In this document: positions 17,402-25,857 of the stretch, piece by piece
How positions within the stretch are numbered: position 1 is the first letter of the stretch
How the letters are laid out: the number at the start of each line of letters is the position of its first letter
Assembly: GCF_028656955.1 (NCBI RefSeq)
Contig: NZ_JAMDGY010000080.1
Location: 1 to 64,000 of the forward strand
DNA: 64,000 bases
Source: Pseudomonas fontis
GTDB lineage: Bacteria > Pseudomonadota > Gammaproteobacteria > Pseudomonadales > Pseudomonadaceae
Reading direction: 5' to 3'
Translations under genes and position numbers: made by a program
The notes under the pieces: model-generated
The model's input: the letters and a program-made list of their open reading frames with translations, nothing else
Databases searched by the model: none
Told to the model about the DNA's origin: nothing

Positions 17402-18667
17402 TTAGCCCGGTACGCGACGGATCTTCGCGCCCAGCATCTGCAGTTTTTCCTCGATGCACTCGTAGCCACGGTCTATGTGGTAGATGCGATCGATCAGCGT
17501 GTCGCCTTCGGCAACCAGCGCCGACAGTACCAGGCTGGCCGAAGCCCGCAGGTCGGTCGCCATGACTGGCGCGCCTTTGAGGGTCTTGGTGCCGGTCACG
17601 ATGGCAGTGTTGCCTTCGACCTGGATCTGCGCGCCCATGCGGTGCATTTCGTACACGTGCATGAAGCGGTTTTCGAAGATCGTCTCGATGACCGCGCCGG
17701 TGCCTTCGGCAATGGCGTTGAGCGAGATGAACTGCGCCTGCATGTCGGTCGGGAACGCCGGGTACGGAGCGGTACGCAGGTTCACGGCTTTTGGCCGCTT
17801 GCCGTGCATGTTCAGCTCGATCCAGTCTTCACCGGTGGTGATCTCGGCGCCGGCTTCCTTGAGTTTCTCAAGGACCGCTTCAAGGATGGTCGGATCGGTG
17901 TCCTTGACCTTGACGCGACCGCCAGTCACGGCAGCGGCTACCAGGTAGGTACCGGTCTCGATACGGTCCGGCATCACGCGGTAGGTGGCAGAACCCAGAC
18001 GCTCGACACCGTCGATGGTGATGGTGTCGGTACCAGCGCCCTGGATCTTCGCACCCATGGCGATCAGGAAGTTGGCCAGGTCGACCACTTCCGGCTCACG
18101 CGCGGCGTTCTGCAGCACGCTGCGGCCCTTGGCCAGGGCAGCGGCCATCATGATGTTCTCGGTACCGGTGACGCTGACGGTGTCGAAGAAGAAGTGCGCG
18201 CCACGCAGGCCGCCTTCAGGCGCCTTGGCCTTGATGTAGCCACCTTCGACTTCGATCTTCGCGCCCATGGCCTCCAGGCCACGGATGTGCAGGTCGACCG
18301 GACGCGAACCGATCGCGCAACCGCCAGGCAACGCGACTTCGGCTTCGCCGAAACGGGCGACCATCGGGCCCAGTACGAGGATCGACGCACGCATGGTTTT
18401 AACCAGCTCGTACGGGGCGATCAGGGTCTTGATGGTGCGTGGATCGATCTCCACCGCGAGCTTTTCGTCGATCACAGGCTCGATGCCCATGCGACCGAAC
18501 AGCTCGATCATGGTGGTGATGTCGTGCAGGTGCGGCAGGTTGCCGACCGTGACCGGGCCATCACACAGCAGGGTACCTGCCAGAATCGGCAGTGCTGCGT
18601 TCTTTGCGCCGGAAATGCGGATCTCGCCGTCAAGACGAGCGCCGCCAGTAATAATCAGTTTGTCCAT
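17402..18667 (-). CDS. murA: UDP-N-acetylglucosamine 1-carboxyvinyltransferase
   Basis: MurA transfers enolpyruvate from PEP to UDP-GlcNAc, the first committed step of peptidoglycan synthesis and the fosfomycin target. The 421-residue length is standard. The active-site Cys is C117 in ALPGGCAIGSRPVDLH, and K22 in SGAKNAALP contacts substrate. With Cys present the enzyme should be fosfomycin-sensitive (known for the family). It lies between ibaG upstream and hisG downstream on the same strand, the usual gammaproteobacterial context. Confidence 0.98.
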   Translation of the reverse strand: MDKLIITGGARLDGEIRISGAKNAALPILAGTLLCDGPVTVGNLPHLHDITTMIELFGRMGIEPVIDEKLAVEIDPRTIKTLIAPYELVKTMRASILVLGPMVARFGEAEVALPGGCAIGSRPVDLHIRGLEAMGAKIEVEGGYIKAKAPEGGLRGAHFFFDTVSVTGTENIMMAAALAKGRSVLQNAAREPEVVDLANFLIAMGAKIQGAGTDTITIDGVERLGSATYRVMPDRIETGTYLVAAAVTGGRVKVKDTDPTILEAVLEKLKEAGAEITTGEDWIELNMHGKRPKAVNLRTAPYPAFPTDMQAQFISLNAIAEGTGAVIETIFENRFMHVYEMHRMGAQIQVEGNTAIVTGTKTLKGAPVMATDLRASASLVLSALVAEGDTLIDRIYHIDRGYECIEEKLQMLGAKIRRVPG

Positions 18668-18690
18668 TAGAGTCTCGCCGCCAAGTTGGC

Positions 18691-18930
18691 TCAGGTGCGC
18701 TCAGCCCAGGCTGCGCTGCTGAAAAATTTCATGGTTACCGCATGGATGCTGCCATCGGTGATCCAGGGGTTCAGGTGAGCATACACCTGCTGCTGACGTT
18801 TGACCGGGCTAAGGGCCGCCAACGCGTCACTGATCACGTTCAACTGGAAATTGCAGCCTTCGCCTTCAACTTCGACCCGGGTTCCCGGCAACTTTTCTTC
18901 AAGGAAGTTCTTAACTTCTACGGCCTGCAT
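18691..18930 (-). CDS. ibaG: BolA family protein IbaG
   Basis: This 79-residue BolA-like protein (YrbA/IbaG) works with monothiol glutaredoxins in iron-sulfur handling and acid resistance. The conserved C-terminal segment reads VKRQQQVYAHLNPWITDGSIHAVTMKFFS, with the conserved His (H65 in SIHAVTMK). GAGG lies 6 bases before the ATG at 18930, and the longer frame upstream is rejected. It is next to murA as in E. coli, and separated from mlaB by a terminator-like hairpin. Confidence 0.93.
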   Translation of the reverse strand: MQAVEVKNFLEEKLPGTRVEVEGEGCNFQLNVISDALAALSPVKRQQQVYAHLNPWITDGSIHAVTMKFFSSAAWAERT

Positions 18931-18974
18931 GCTCAACCTCAATCGGCGCCCTGTGCGCGCGGGTCGGCCATCAT

Positions 18975-19028
18975 ACAAAAAAGCCCCTCGCCTGCGAACC
19001 CCATTAACAAGGACGCTGACAGAGGGGC
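18975..19028 (-). terminator. probable terminator after mlaB
   Basis: On the minus strand GCCCCTC (19022-19028) pairs with GAGGGGC (18983-18989) around a long loop of about 32 bases, followed by TTTTTTG. The long loop makes it weaker than a classic terminator, so some readthrough into ibaG-murA is likely. Confidence 0.5.
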
Positions 19029-19044
19029 GATCTTTAGTCGGTGT

Positions 19045-19350
19045 CTACCGACCTCCCAACAGCTCATCCAGGCCATAGACTTCGGCGATTTCGCGCATGT
19101 CCTGGGGCATGGCGCGAACCTCGAACGTCTTGCCTGCCGCTTGTGCATCACGCATGAACGCCAGCAGCAGGGAAAGCCCGACGCTGCTGGATTTGTCCAC
19201 CGCCGAGCAATCAATCACCAGCATCGGTGCCTTGCTGGAGGCGATCAGCGCCTTGCCGTCCTTGCGCAGCGCCGGGCCCGAGCGGTAATCCAGCACCCCG
19301 CTGAGGCTCAGCACGTCATGTTCGCCCAGCTGTACGGCCGTGGTACTCAT
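19045..19350 (-). CDS. mlaB: MlaB, STAS-domain subunit of the Mla complex
   Basis: MlaB is the cytoplasmic STAS protein that binds the MlaF ATPase and is needed for stability and activity of MlaFEDB. The 101-residue protein shows the STAS pattern, with VLSLSGVLDYRSGPAL near residue 13 and LVIDCSAVDKSSSVGLSLLLAFM near residue 42. The start ATG overlaps the mlaC stop codon (ATGA). It is the last gene of mlaFEDCB. Confidence 0.94.
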   Translation of the reverse strand: MSTTAVQLGEHDVLSLSGVLDYRSGPALRKDGKALIASSKAPMLVIDCSAVDKSSSVGLSLLLAFMRDAQAAGKTFEVRAMPQDMREIAEVYGLDELLGGR

Positions 19351-19994
19351 TGCACCTGTTTCTCCGGCGAGCTATCTGCACTTGCCTTGGCCTTGGCCAC
19401 TTCGCCAGCCCAGCCGTTGATGGTCTTGTCCAGGTCGTTGCCGTTGCGGTTCATCGCGTCGGCGAACTGGTCACGGAACAGTTTGCCGATGTTGATACCG
19501 TTGACGATCACGTTGCGCACTTTCCAGTCGCCATCAATCTTGGTCATGGTGTAGGACACCGGATACACGGCGCCGTTGTTGCCCTTGACCGACATGTCGA
19601 CGCTGGCACGGTCATCGCCGTCCTGCTTGGCATTGCCCACGGTAATGCCCTGGTTGTTGTACTCGAGCAGGGCATTGCCATAGAACTGCATCAGGCTGCG
19701 CTTGAAGTTTTCCTGGAAGCGCTGCATCTGCTCTGGCGTGGCTTTGCGCGAATACTTCACGGTCATGATGCTTTTCGAGATGCCGTCGGCATCGACCACC
19801 GGCCCCAGGTTGGCATTCAACGCATCGTAGAACGCCTGCGGGTTGGCCTTGTACTCGTCCTTGTGCGACTTGAGGTCGGAGAGCAGTTGGTTGGTGGTGT
19901 TTTCAATCACTTCCTTGGGCGAGGGTGCGGCAACCGCCAGCATCGGCAGGGTTGCCAGCAATACCAAGAGGCCGCGTCGCAGAATCGAAATCAT
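19347..19994 (-). CDS. mlaC: MlaC, periplasmic phospholipid-binding protein
   Basis: MlaC shuttles phospholipids across the periplasm between the outer-membrane MlaA complex and the inner-membrane MlaFEDB. The 215-residue precursor has a clear signal peptide (ILRRGLLVLLATLPMLAVAAPSP, cleavage near residue 23) and the MlaC/Ttg2D fold signature (MTVKYSRKATPEQMQRFQENFKRSLM, later DGDWKVRNVIVNGINIG). It lies 9 bases after mlaD. In P. putida the operon is also known as ttg2 (toluene tolerance). Confidence 0.95.
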   Translation of the reverse strand: MISILRRGLLVLLATLPMLAVAAPSPKEVIENTTNQLLSDLKSHKDEYKANPQAFYDALNANLGPVVDADGISKSIMTVKYSRKATPEQMQRFQENFKRSLMQFYGNALLEYNNQGITVGNAKQDGDDRASVDMSVKGNNGAVYPVSYTMTKIDGDWKVRNVIVNGINIGKLFRDQFADAMNRNGNDLDKTINGWAGEVAKAKASADSSPEKQVQ

Positions 19995-20003
19995 GGAAAC
20001 TCC

Positions 20004-20471
20004 TTATTTAGCTTCTTTGCCAACGGTATTGAGCAGGAACTTGCCAATCAGATCCTCCAGCACCAGCGCGGACTGGGTGTCATGGATGGTCCCGCCTTCC
20101 TTGAGCACCTTGTCATCACCGCCAACACTGATACCAATGTATTTCTCGCCGAGCAGGCCAGCGGTCAGGATCGAAGCAGTGGAGTCGGAAGGCAGGTTAT
20201 CCACCCGTTTTTCCAGCTGCAGCGTCACCCGACCGGTAAAGGTATCGCGGTCCAGATCGATGGCTGTGACCTTGCCGATCGTTACACCTGCCATGGTCAC
20301 TTTAGCTCTGACAGTCAAACCGGCAATATTGTCGAAGTTGGCATAAAGTTTATAGGTGTCGCTGCTCGGGCTGGCAGACAGGCCGCTGACACGCAAGGCC
20401 AGCAGAAGCAGCGCCAGGATCCCGGCCAGGAGGAACAGGCCGACACCGATTTCCAGGGTGCGGTTTTGCAT
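20004..20471 (-). CDS. mlaD: MlaD, MCE-domain protein
   Basis: MlaD is anchored by one N-terminal membrane helix (GVGLFLLAGILALLLLALRVSGL, residues 10-32). It forms a hexameric ring through its MCE domain (TYKLYANFDNIAGLTVRAKVTMAGVTIGKV), which passes lipids between MlaC and the MlaE permease. It has 155 residues, normal for the family. Its ATG overlaps the mlaE stop codon (ATGA). Confidence 0.96.
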   Translation of the reverse strand: MQNRTLEIGVGLFLLAGILALLLLALRVSGLSASPSSDTYKLYANFDNIAGLTVRAKVTMAGVTIGKVTAIDLDRDTFTGRVTLQLEKRVDNLPSDSTASILTAGLLGEKYIGISVGGDDKVLKEGGTIHDTQSALVLEDLIGKFLLNTVGKEAK

Positions 20472-21268
20472 CAGAAATCTCCAAACATCAAAGCGGTCAG
20501 AATAAAATCCAGACCCAGGACAGCCAGCGAGGCATAGACCACGGTCTTGGTAGTGGCACGACTGATCCCTTCTGAGGTGGGCTCACAGTCGTAGCCTTGG
20601 AATACGGCGATCCAGGTAACAACAAAGGCAAACACGAGGCTCTTGATCACCCCGTTGAGCACGTCGTCGGTGAACGACACGCTGTTCTGCATGTTCGACC
20701 AGAAGGAGCCCTCATAGACCCCCAGCCAGTCAACCGCTACCCACGAACCACCCCAGATACCGACCACGCTGAAGATGATTGCCAGCAGCGGCAGGGAGAT
20801 GAAACCGGCCCACAAACGCGGTGCAACGATGTACTTGAGCGGGTCGACGCCGATCATTTCCAGGCTCGACAGCTGCTCGGTGGACTTCATGTTGCCGATT
20901 TCGGCAGTCAGCGCCGAACCGGCACGACCGGCGAACAGCAGCGCGGTGACCACCGGGCCCAATTCACGCAGCAGGGTCAAGGCGATCATCTGCCCAACCG
21001 CCTGCTCGGAACCGTACTTGGCCAGGATGCTGAAGCCTTGCAGCGACAGCACCATGCCAATGAACACGCCGGATACAACGATAATAGCCAGCGACATCAC
21101 GCCGACCGAATAAAGTTGCTTGACCAGCAACTGGAAGCCGCCGCCGATCCCGCCGCGCCCGGTCAGGGCGTGCATGAGGAACAGACCGGAGCGACCCAGC
21201 ACGGCCACCACATCGATGGCAGAGCGGCCAAACAGGCGAATTCGTTCGAGCAAGGATTTTCTGCGCAT
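20471..21268 (-). CDS. mlaE: MlaE, permease of the phospholipid transporter
   Basis: MlaE is the integral membrane subunit of the MlaFEDB ABC transporter. The 265-residue protein starts at the ATG at 21268, inside the ATGA overlap with mlaF. The MlaE/TGD1 signature ELGPVVTALLFAGRAGSALTAEIGNMKSTEQLSSLEMIGVDP (near residue 120) and about five membrane segments are clear. A TTG one codon upstream exists but the ATG overlap is preferred. Confidence 0.96.
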   Translation of the reverse strand: MRRKSLLERIRLFGRSAIDVVAVLGRSGLFLMHALTGRGGIGGGFQLLVKQLYSVGVMSLAIIVVSGVFIGMVLSLQGFSILAKYGSEQAVGQMIALTLLRELGPVVTALLFAGRAGSALTAEIGNMKSTEQLSSLEMIGVDPLKYIVAPRLWAGFISLPLLAIIFSVVGIWGGSWVAVDWLGVYEGSFWSNMQNSVSFTDDVLNGVIKSLVFAFVVTWIAVFQGYDCEPTSEGISRATTKTVVYASLAVLGLDFILTALMFGDF

Positions 21269-22077
21269 CAACGCGTCCCCAGAAGATCGGCGCGGTAATT
21301 GGGCGCAGGAAAGTGAAAGGGTACCGGTCCATCCGGATCGCCTTTCATGAATTGGCGAATACGTGGGTTATCAGAGCCCATCAACTCGTCCGGAGTTCCC
21401 TGCCCCAATACCTGACCGTCACCTACCACATAGATGTAGTCGGCAATGCTCGCGGTTTCTGCAAGGTCATGGGAGACCACGATGCTGGTGATACCCAGCG
21501 CGTCGTTGAGCAGACGGATCAAGCGCACCAACACACCCATGGCGATAGGGTCTTGCCCGACGAACGGTTCGTCGTACATGAGGATTTGCGGGTCCAGGGC
21601 GATAGCCCGGGCCAGCGCCACACGACGTTTCATGCCGCCGGACAATTCATCGGGCATGAGTTCGATGGCACCGCGAAGGCCGACGGCCTGCAGCTTCATC
21701 AAAACAATGTCACGAATCATTTCATCAGACAGCTGGGTGTGCACCCGCAGCGGAAATGCCACGTTCTCGAACACGTCGAGGTCGGTGAACAAGGCGCCGC
21801 TCTGGAACAGCACGCCCATTTGCTTGCGGGCGTCAAACAGGTCGCTGCGCGACAGGGTCGGCAGGTTTTGCCCGCCCACCCATACCTCGCCGCTGGCCGG
21901 ACGCAGCTGCGCGCCCATCAGGCGCAGCAGCGTAGTCTTGCCACAACCGGAAGGTCCCATGATGCCGGTGACCTTGCCGCGGGGAATACGTATGTCGACA
22001 TTATTGAAGATGCTGCGCGAACCGCGCTTGAAGGTCACGCCCTTCAACTCGACCGCGTAGGCGTTATCAACGCTCAT
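21268..22077 (-). CDS. mlaF: MlaF, ATPase of the phospholipid transporter
   Basis: MlaF powers MlaFEDB. The 269-residue protein has Walker A GPSGCGKT at residues 41-48, the ABC signature LSGGMKRRVALARAI and Walker B ILMYDEPFVGQDP. It is the first gene of mlaFEDCB, whose coupled starts (three ATGA overlaps) point to fixed subunit ratios. AAGGAG lies 7 bases upstream of the start ATG. The five gene products together remove misplaced phospholipid from the outer leaflet. Confidence 0.97.
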   Translation of the reverse strand: MSVDNAYAVELKGVTFKRGSRSIFNNVDIRIPRGKVTGIMGPSGCGKTTLLRLMGAQLRPASGEVWVGGQNLPTLSRSDLFDARKQMGVLFQSGALFTDLDVFENVAFPLRVHTQLSDEMIRDIVLMKLQAVGLRGAIELMPDELSGGMKRRVALARAIALDPQILMYDEPFVGQDPIAMGVLVRLIRLLNDALGITSIVVSHDLAETASIADYIYVVGDGQVLGQGTPDELMGSDNPRIRQFMKGDPDGPVPFHFPAPNYRADLLGTR

Positions 22078-22116
22078 CTAGACTCCTTGCGATGTAGCCT
22101 TCTCGATCAGACGCCA

Positions 22117-22133
22117 GCCTCCATCGTGGAGGC
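22117..22133 (-). other. hairpin in mla leader
   Basis: A perfect 7-bp stem, GCCTCCA/TGGAGGC, with a 3-base loop lies in the predicted mlaF leader, about 40 bases before the start codon. There is no T-run, so it is not a terminator. It may stabilise the leader or slow translation. Confidence 0.55.
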
Positions 22134-22165
22134 ACGTGCGTCCAAGCGGGCCGAACAGGCGGCGA

Positions 22166-22195
22166 ACTATAGCACCGCTGATAGGGGCGCCCCAA
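22166..22195 (-). promoter_or_regulatory. candidate mla promoter
   Basis: On the minus strand TTGGGG (22190-22195) is 18 bases from TATAGT (22166-22171). It would give an mlaF leader of about 80 bases that contains the 22117-22133 hairpin. Confidence 0.5.
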
Positions 22196-22324
22196 GGCCA
22201 TCGCAGCGCTGTTCAGCCTACATACAGCCACACAGCAAGGATATTTCGCACATCTGACCAGTGCGTATGCCTACATAAAATAGGCCTCCTTACAAACACA
22301 GGTGAGGCTTTTGCGCATTGTCGC

Positions 22325-22330
22325 TATAAT
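22325..22330 (+). promoter_or_regulatory. candidate kdsD -10 element
   Basis: A perfect TATAAT lies 35 bases before the kdsD start codon. No good -35 is found at 16-18 bases (GTGAGG is the nearest), so an activator or other contacts may be needed. Confidence 0.45.
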
Positions 22331-22364
22331 CCCGGCCTTTTCATCAGGCAAATCCGATTTCGAC

Positions 22365-23339
22365 ATGAGCCAATCCAGCGACCTGATCCAATCCGCACAG
22401 CGCACCATCCGCTACGAACTCGAAGCGGTAGAAGGCCTGCTGGCCCATATCGACGCCGATTTCGTCAAGGCCTGCGAGCTGATCCTGGCCAGCAAGGGCC
22501 GCGTTGTAGTGGTAGGTATGGGCAAGTCCGGGCACATCGGCAACAAGATTGCGGCCACCCTGGCAAGCACCGGCACCACGGCTTTTTTCGTCCACCCAGC
22601 CGAAGCCAGCCACGGCGACATGGGCATGATCACCAAGGATGACGTCATCCTGGCGCTGTCCAACTCCGGCTCCACCGCCGAGATCGTCACCCTGCTGCCG
22701 CTGATCAAGCGCCTGGGCATCCAGCTGATCAGCCTGACCGGCAACCCGGAATCACCATTGGCCAAGGCCGCCGAGGTCAACCTCGACGCCCGCGTGGCCC
22801 AGGAAGCCTGCCCGCTGAACCTGGCACCGACCTCCTCGACCACCGCCGCGCTGGTGCTGGGTGACGCCCTCGCCATCGCCCTGCTCGAAGCCCGCGGCTT
22901 CACCGCCGAAGACTTTGCCTTCTCGCACCCGGGTGGTGCCCTTGGCCGTCGCTTGCTGCTCAAGGTCGAGAACGTCATGCACGCCGGCGAAGAGCTGCCG
23001 CAAGTACAGCGCGGCACCCTGCTCAAGGACGCCCTGCTGGAAATGTCGCGCAAGGGCCTGGGCATGACCGTGGTCAGCGAAGCTGATGGCCGCCTGGCCG
23101 GGATCTTCACTGACGGCGACCTGCGCCGCAGCCTGGACCGCAACATCGACGTGCATAAAACCCTCATCGAAGAGGTCATGACGGTCCACGGCAAGACCGC
23201 GCGCGCCGATATGCTCGCCGCCGAAGCCCTGAAAATCATGGAAGACCACAAGATCAGCGCGCTGGTAGTGGTCGACAAGGCCGACCGTCCAGTCGGCGCC
23301 CTGAACATGCACGACCTGCTGCGCGCCGGAGTGATGTAA
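22365..23339 (+). CDS. kdsD: arabinose-5-phosphate isomerase
   Basis: KdsD interconverts ribulose-5-phosphate and arabinose-5-phosphate, feeding Kdo synthesis for LPS. The 324-residue protein has an N-terminal SIS sugar-isomerase domain (KGRVVVVGMGKSGHIGNKIAATLASTGT near residue 45) and two C-terminal CBS domains (VENVMHAGEELPQV and VMTVHGKTARADM). The start MSQSSDLIQ at 22365 is chosen; upstream codons overlap the promoter. The stop overlaps the kdsC start by one base (TAATG). It begins a long rightward operon-like series reaching ptsO. Confidence 0.96.
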   Translation: MSQSSDLIQSAQRTIRYELEAVEGLLAHIDADFVKACELILASKGRVVVVGMGKSGHIGNKIAATLASTGTTAFFVHPAEASHGDMGMITKDDVILALSNSGSTAEIVTLLPLIKRLGIQLISLTGNPESPLAKAAEVNLDARVAQEACPLNLAPTSSTTAALVLGDALAIALLEARGFTAEDFAFSHPGGALGRRLLLKVENVMHAGEELPQVQRGTLLKDALLEMSRKGLGMTVVSEADGRLAGIFTDGDLRRSLDRNIDVHKTLIEEVMTVHGKTARADMLAAEALKIMEDHKISALVVVDKADRPVGALNMHDLLRAGVM

Positions 23340-23863
23340 TGACCAACGACCTGCTGCAACGCGGCAAAGCCATCAAGCTGGCAGTATTCGATGTCGACGG
23401 CGTGCTGACCGACGGGCGCCTGTACTTCCTCGAAGATGGCAGCGAGTTCAAGACCTTCAACACCCTCGATGGCCAGGGCATCAAGATGCTCATGAACACC
23501 GGGGTGACCACCGCGATCATCAGCGGCCGCAAGACCCCGGTGGTCGAGCGTCGGGCAAAAAACCTCGGCATCCCGCACCTGTACCAGGGCCGCGAGGACA
23601 AATTGGTGGTGCTGGACGAACTTCTTGCCCAGCTCGGCCTAAGCTATGAGCAGGTCGCCTACCTGGGCGACGACCTTCCGGACCTGCCGGTGATTCGCCG
23701 GGTCGGCCTGGGCATGGCGGTCGCGAACGCGGCCCGCTTCGTGCGCGAGCACGCCCATGGCGTAACCCAGGCCCGGGGCGGTGAAGGTGCCGCACGTGAG
23801 TTCTGCGAACTGATCCTTGAAGCCCAGGGCAACCTGGATGCGGCGAATGCCAACTACCTGTAG
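23339..23863 (+). CDS. kdsC: Kdo-8-phosphate phosphatase
   Basis: KdsC is a HAD-superfamily phosphatase that releases Kdo from Kdo-8-phosphate. The 174-residue protein has the catalytic motif FDVDGVLTDG, with nucleophile D18 and D20, the later TAIISGRKTPVVERRAKNLG (motif II/III) and GDDLPDLPVI with metal-binding aspartates. There is no cap domain insert, as expected for the tetrameric C0 subclass. The stop is 8 bases before lptC. Confidence 0.96.
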   Translation: MTNDLLQRGKAIKLAVFDVDGVLTDGRLYFLEDGSEFKTFNTLDGQGIKMLMNTGVTTAIISGRKTPVVERRAKNLGIPHLYQGREDKLVVLDELLAQLGLSYEQVAYLGDDLPDLPVIRRVGLGMAVANAARFVREHAHGVTQARGGEGAAREFCELILEAQGNLDAANANYL

Positions 23864-23871
23864 AGCGATCC

Positions 23872-24444
23872 ATGTTCAGTAAAAAGTTTCGCAATATTGT
23901 GCTGTTCAGCGTGATCGCCGCCCTGCTGGGCGCGATCGGCTACTGGAACATCAGCCCGGAATCCTTCCTCGACCAGCCGGTGGCACAGGTCGATGAAAGC
24001 GCGATCGACTATTACGCGATCAACGCCCATAGCGTGCAGTTCCTGCCCGACGGCAAGCTGCAATACGAAATGACCGCCGACAAGGTCGAACACCTGAAGG
24101 CCAGCGAAGTCACCCTGCTGACCACGCCAGACCTGCAGATGTACCGTGGCACACCTTATCCGTGGCATGTACAGAGCGTGCGTGGCGAGGTCAACCCGGA
24201 CGGTTCCGAAGTGGAACTGATCGATTCGGTACGCATTGCCCGCACTGACGACAAAGACCGCACCACCATTATCACTTCCAGCCGCATGACAGTATTCCCA
24301 CAGAAGCAATATGCGCAAACCGAGCAAGACGTTAGAATCGACGGCGCCGGTGGGGTTACTACGGGCAAGGGAATGAAAGCGTATTTGAAAGACAGCAGGA
24401 TCAACCTGCTGTCCAACGTAAGAGGACAGTATGAGGCTCGTTAA
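23872..24444 (+). CDS. lptC: LptC, LPS export bitopic membrane protein
   Basis: LptC is anchored in the inner membrane by residues 8-26 (IVLFSVIAALLGAIGYWNI) and presents a periplasmic beta-jellyroll that receives LPS from LptB2FG and hands it to LptA. The 190-residue length is normal. The typical segments YYAINAHSVQFLPDGKLQYEMTADKVEH and TSSRMTVFPQKQYAQTEQDVRI are present. Its last 14 bases overlap lptA. Confidence 0.93.
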   Translation: MFSKKFRNIVLFSVIAALLGAIGYWNISPESFLDQPVAQVDESAIDYYAINAHSVQFLPDGKLQYEMTADKVEHLKASEVTLLTTPDLQMYRGTPYPWHVQSVRGEVNPDGSEVELIDSVRIARTDDKDRTTIITSSRMTVFPQKQYAQTEQDVRIDGAGGVTTGKGMKAYLKDSRINLLSNVRGQYEAR

Positions 24445-24954
24445 AACCCTCCCCTTTTTGCTCAGCCTGAGCGCAGCACTGGGAAGCGCGAGCGCCTGGG
24501 CCCTGCCGAATGATCGCGACCAGCCTATCCGTATCCAGGCTGACGACGCTCAACTGGACGACAAACAAGGTATCGCGACCTACAAGGGTGATGTGATCAT
24601 CACCCAGGGCTCGATGATGATCAAAGGCAACACCGTGACCATCACCCGTGCCGCCAGCGGCGATATCGACGTGGTGACCTCGGTGGGCAACCTGGCCTAC
24701 TTCGAACAGCAGCAGAGCGCCGCCAAGCCGGACAAGATGCAAGGCTATGCCAAGCAGATCCAGTACCAGGCCCAAAAGGACCTGGTGGTTCTGACTGACC
24801 AGGCCAAGGTAATCAACGAAGGCAACACCACCGAAGGCGAGAAGATCGTCTACAACACCAAGTCCCAGGTGGCCACCGCCGGCCGTGGTGGCAAGGTTTC
24901 GACGCCTCGCCCACGGATCGACATGGTGATCCAGCCGAAGAAGAAGGCCGAGTA

Positions 24955-24955
<1 letters not shown>
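24431..24955 (+). CDS. lptA: LptA, periplasmic LPS bridge protein
   Basis: LptA polymerises into the periplasmic bridge that carries LPS from LptC to LptD. The 174-residue precursor has a signal peptide (LVKTLPFLLSLSAALGSASAWA, cleavage near residue 25) and the OstA-like jellyroll start PIRIQADDAQLDDKQGIATYKGDVIITQG. The C terminus is Lys-rich (QPKKKAE). The stop overlaps the lptB start (TAATG). Confidence 0.95.
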
Positions 24956-25680
<725 letters not shown>

Positions 25681-25775
25681 GTTCGAGATGCAAGGCGCTG
25701 CCTGAGTGCTGGCAATCAGCCCAAATACCGGCTTAATTGTTACAGCGCTCTAGGCAAACGCTACAATTTCAGGCA

Positions 25776-25781
25776 TATAAT
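25776..25781 (+). promoter_or_regulatory. candidate rpoN -10 element
   Basis: TATAAT lies 77 bases before the rpoN start codon in the 177-base lptB-rpoN gap. The -35 region is poor (GGCAAA at 17 bases). It suggests rpoN has its own weak promoter in addition to readthrough from lptB. Confidence 0.4.
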
Positions 25782-25857
25782 TTGCTTAAAGTTGGCGCCC
25801 TCGGCGTCGGTAGATGGCGCACCCGTGCGCCGGCGAATAAGGTGTTAAGCCCCTGCC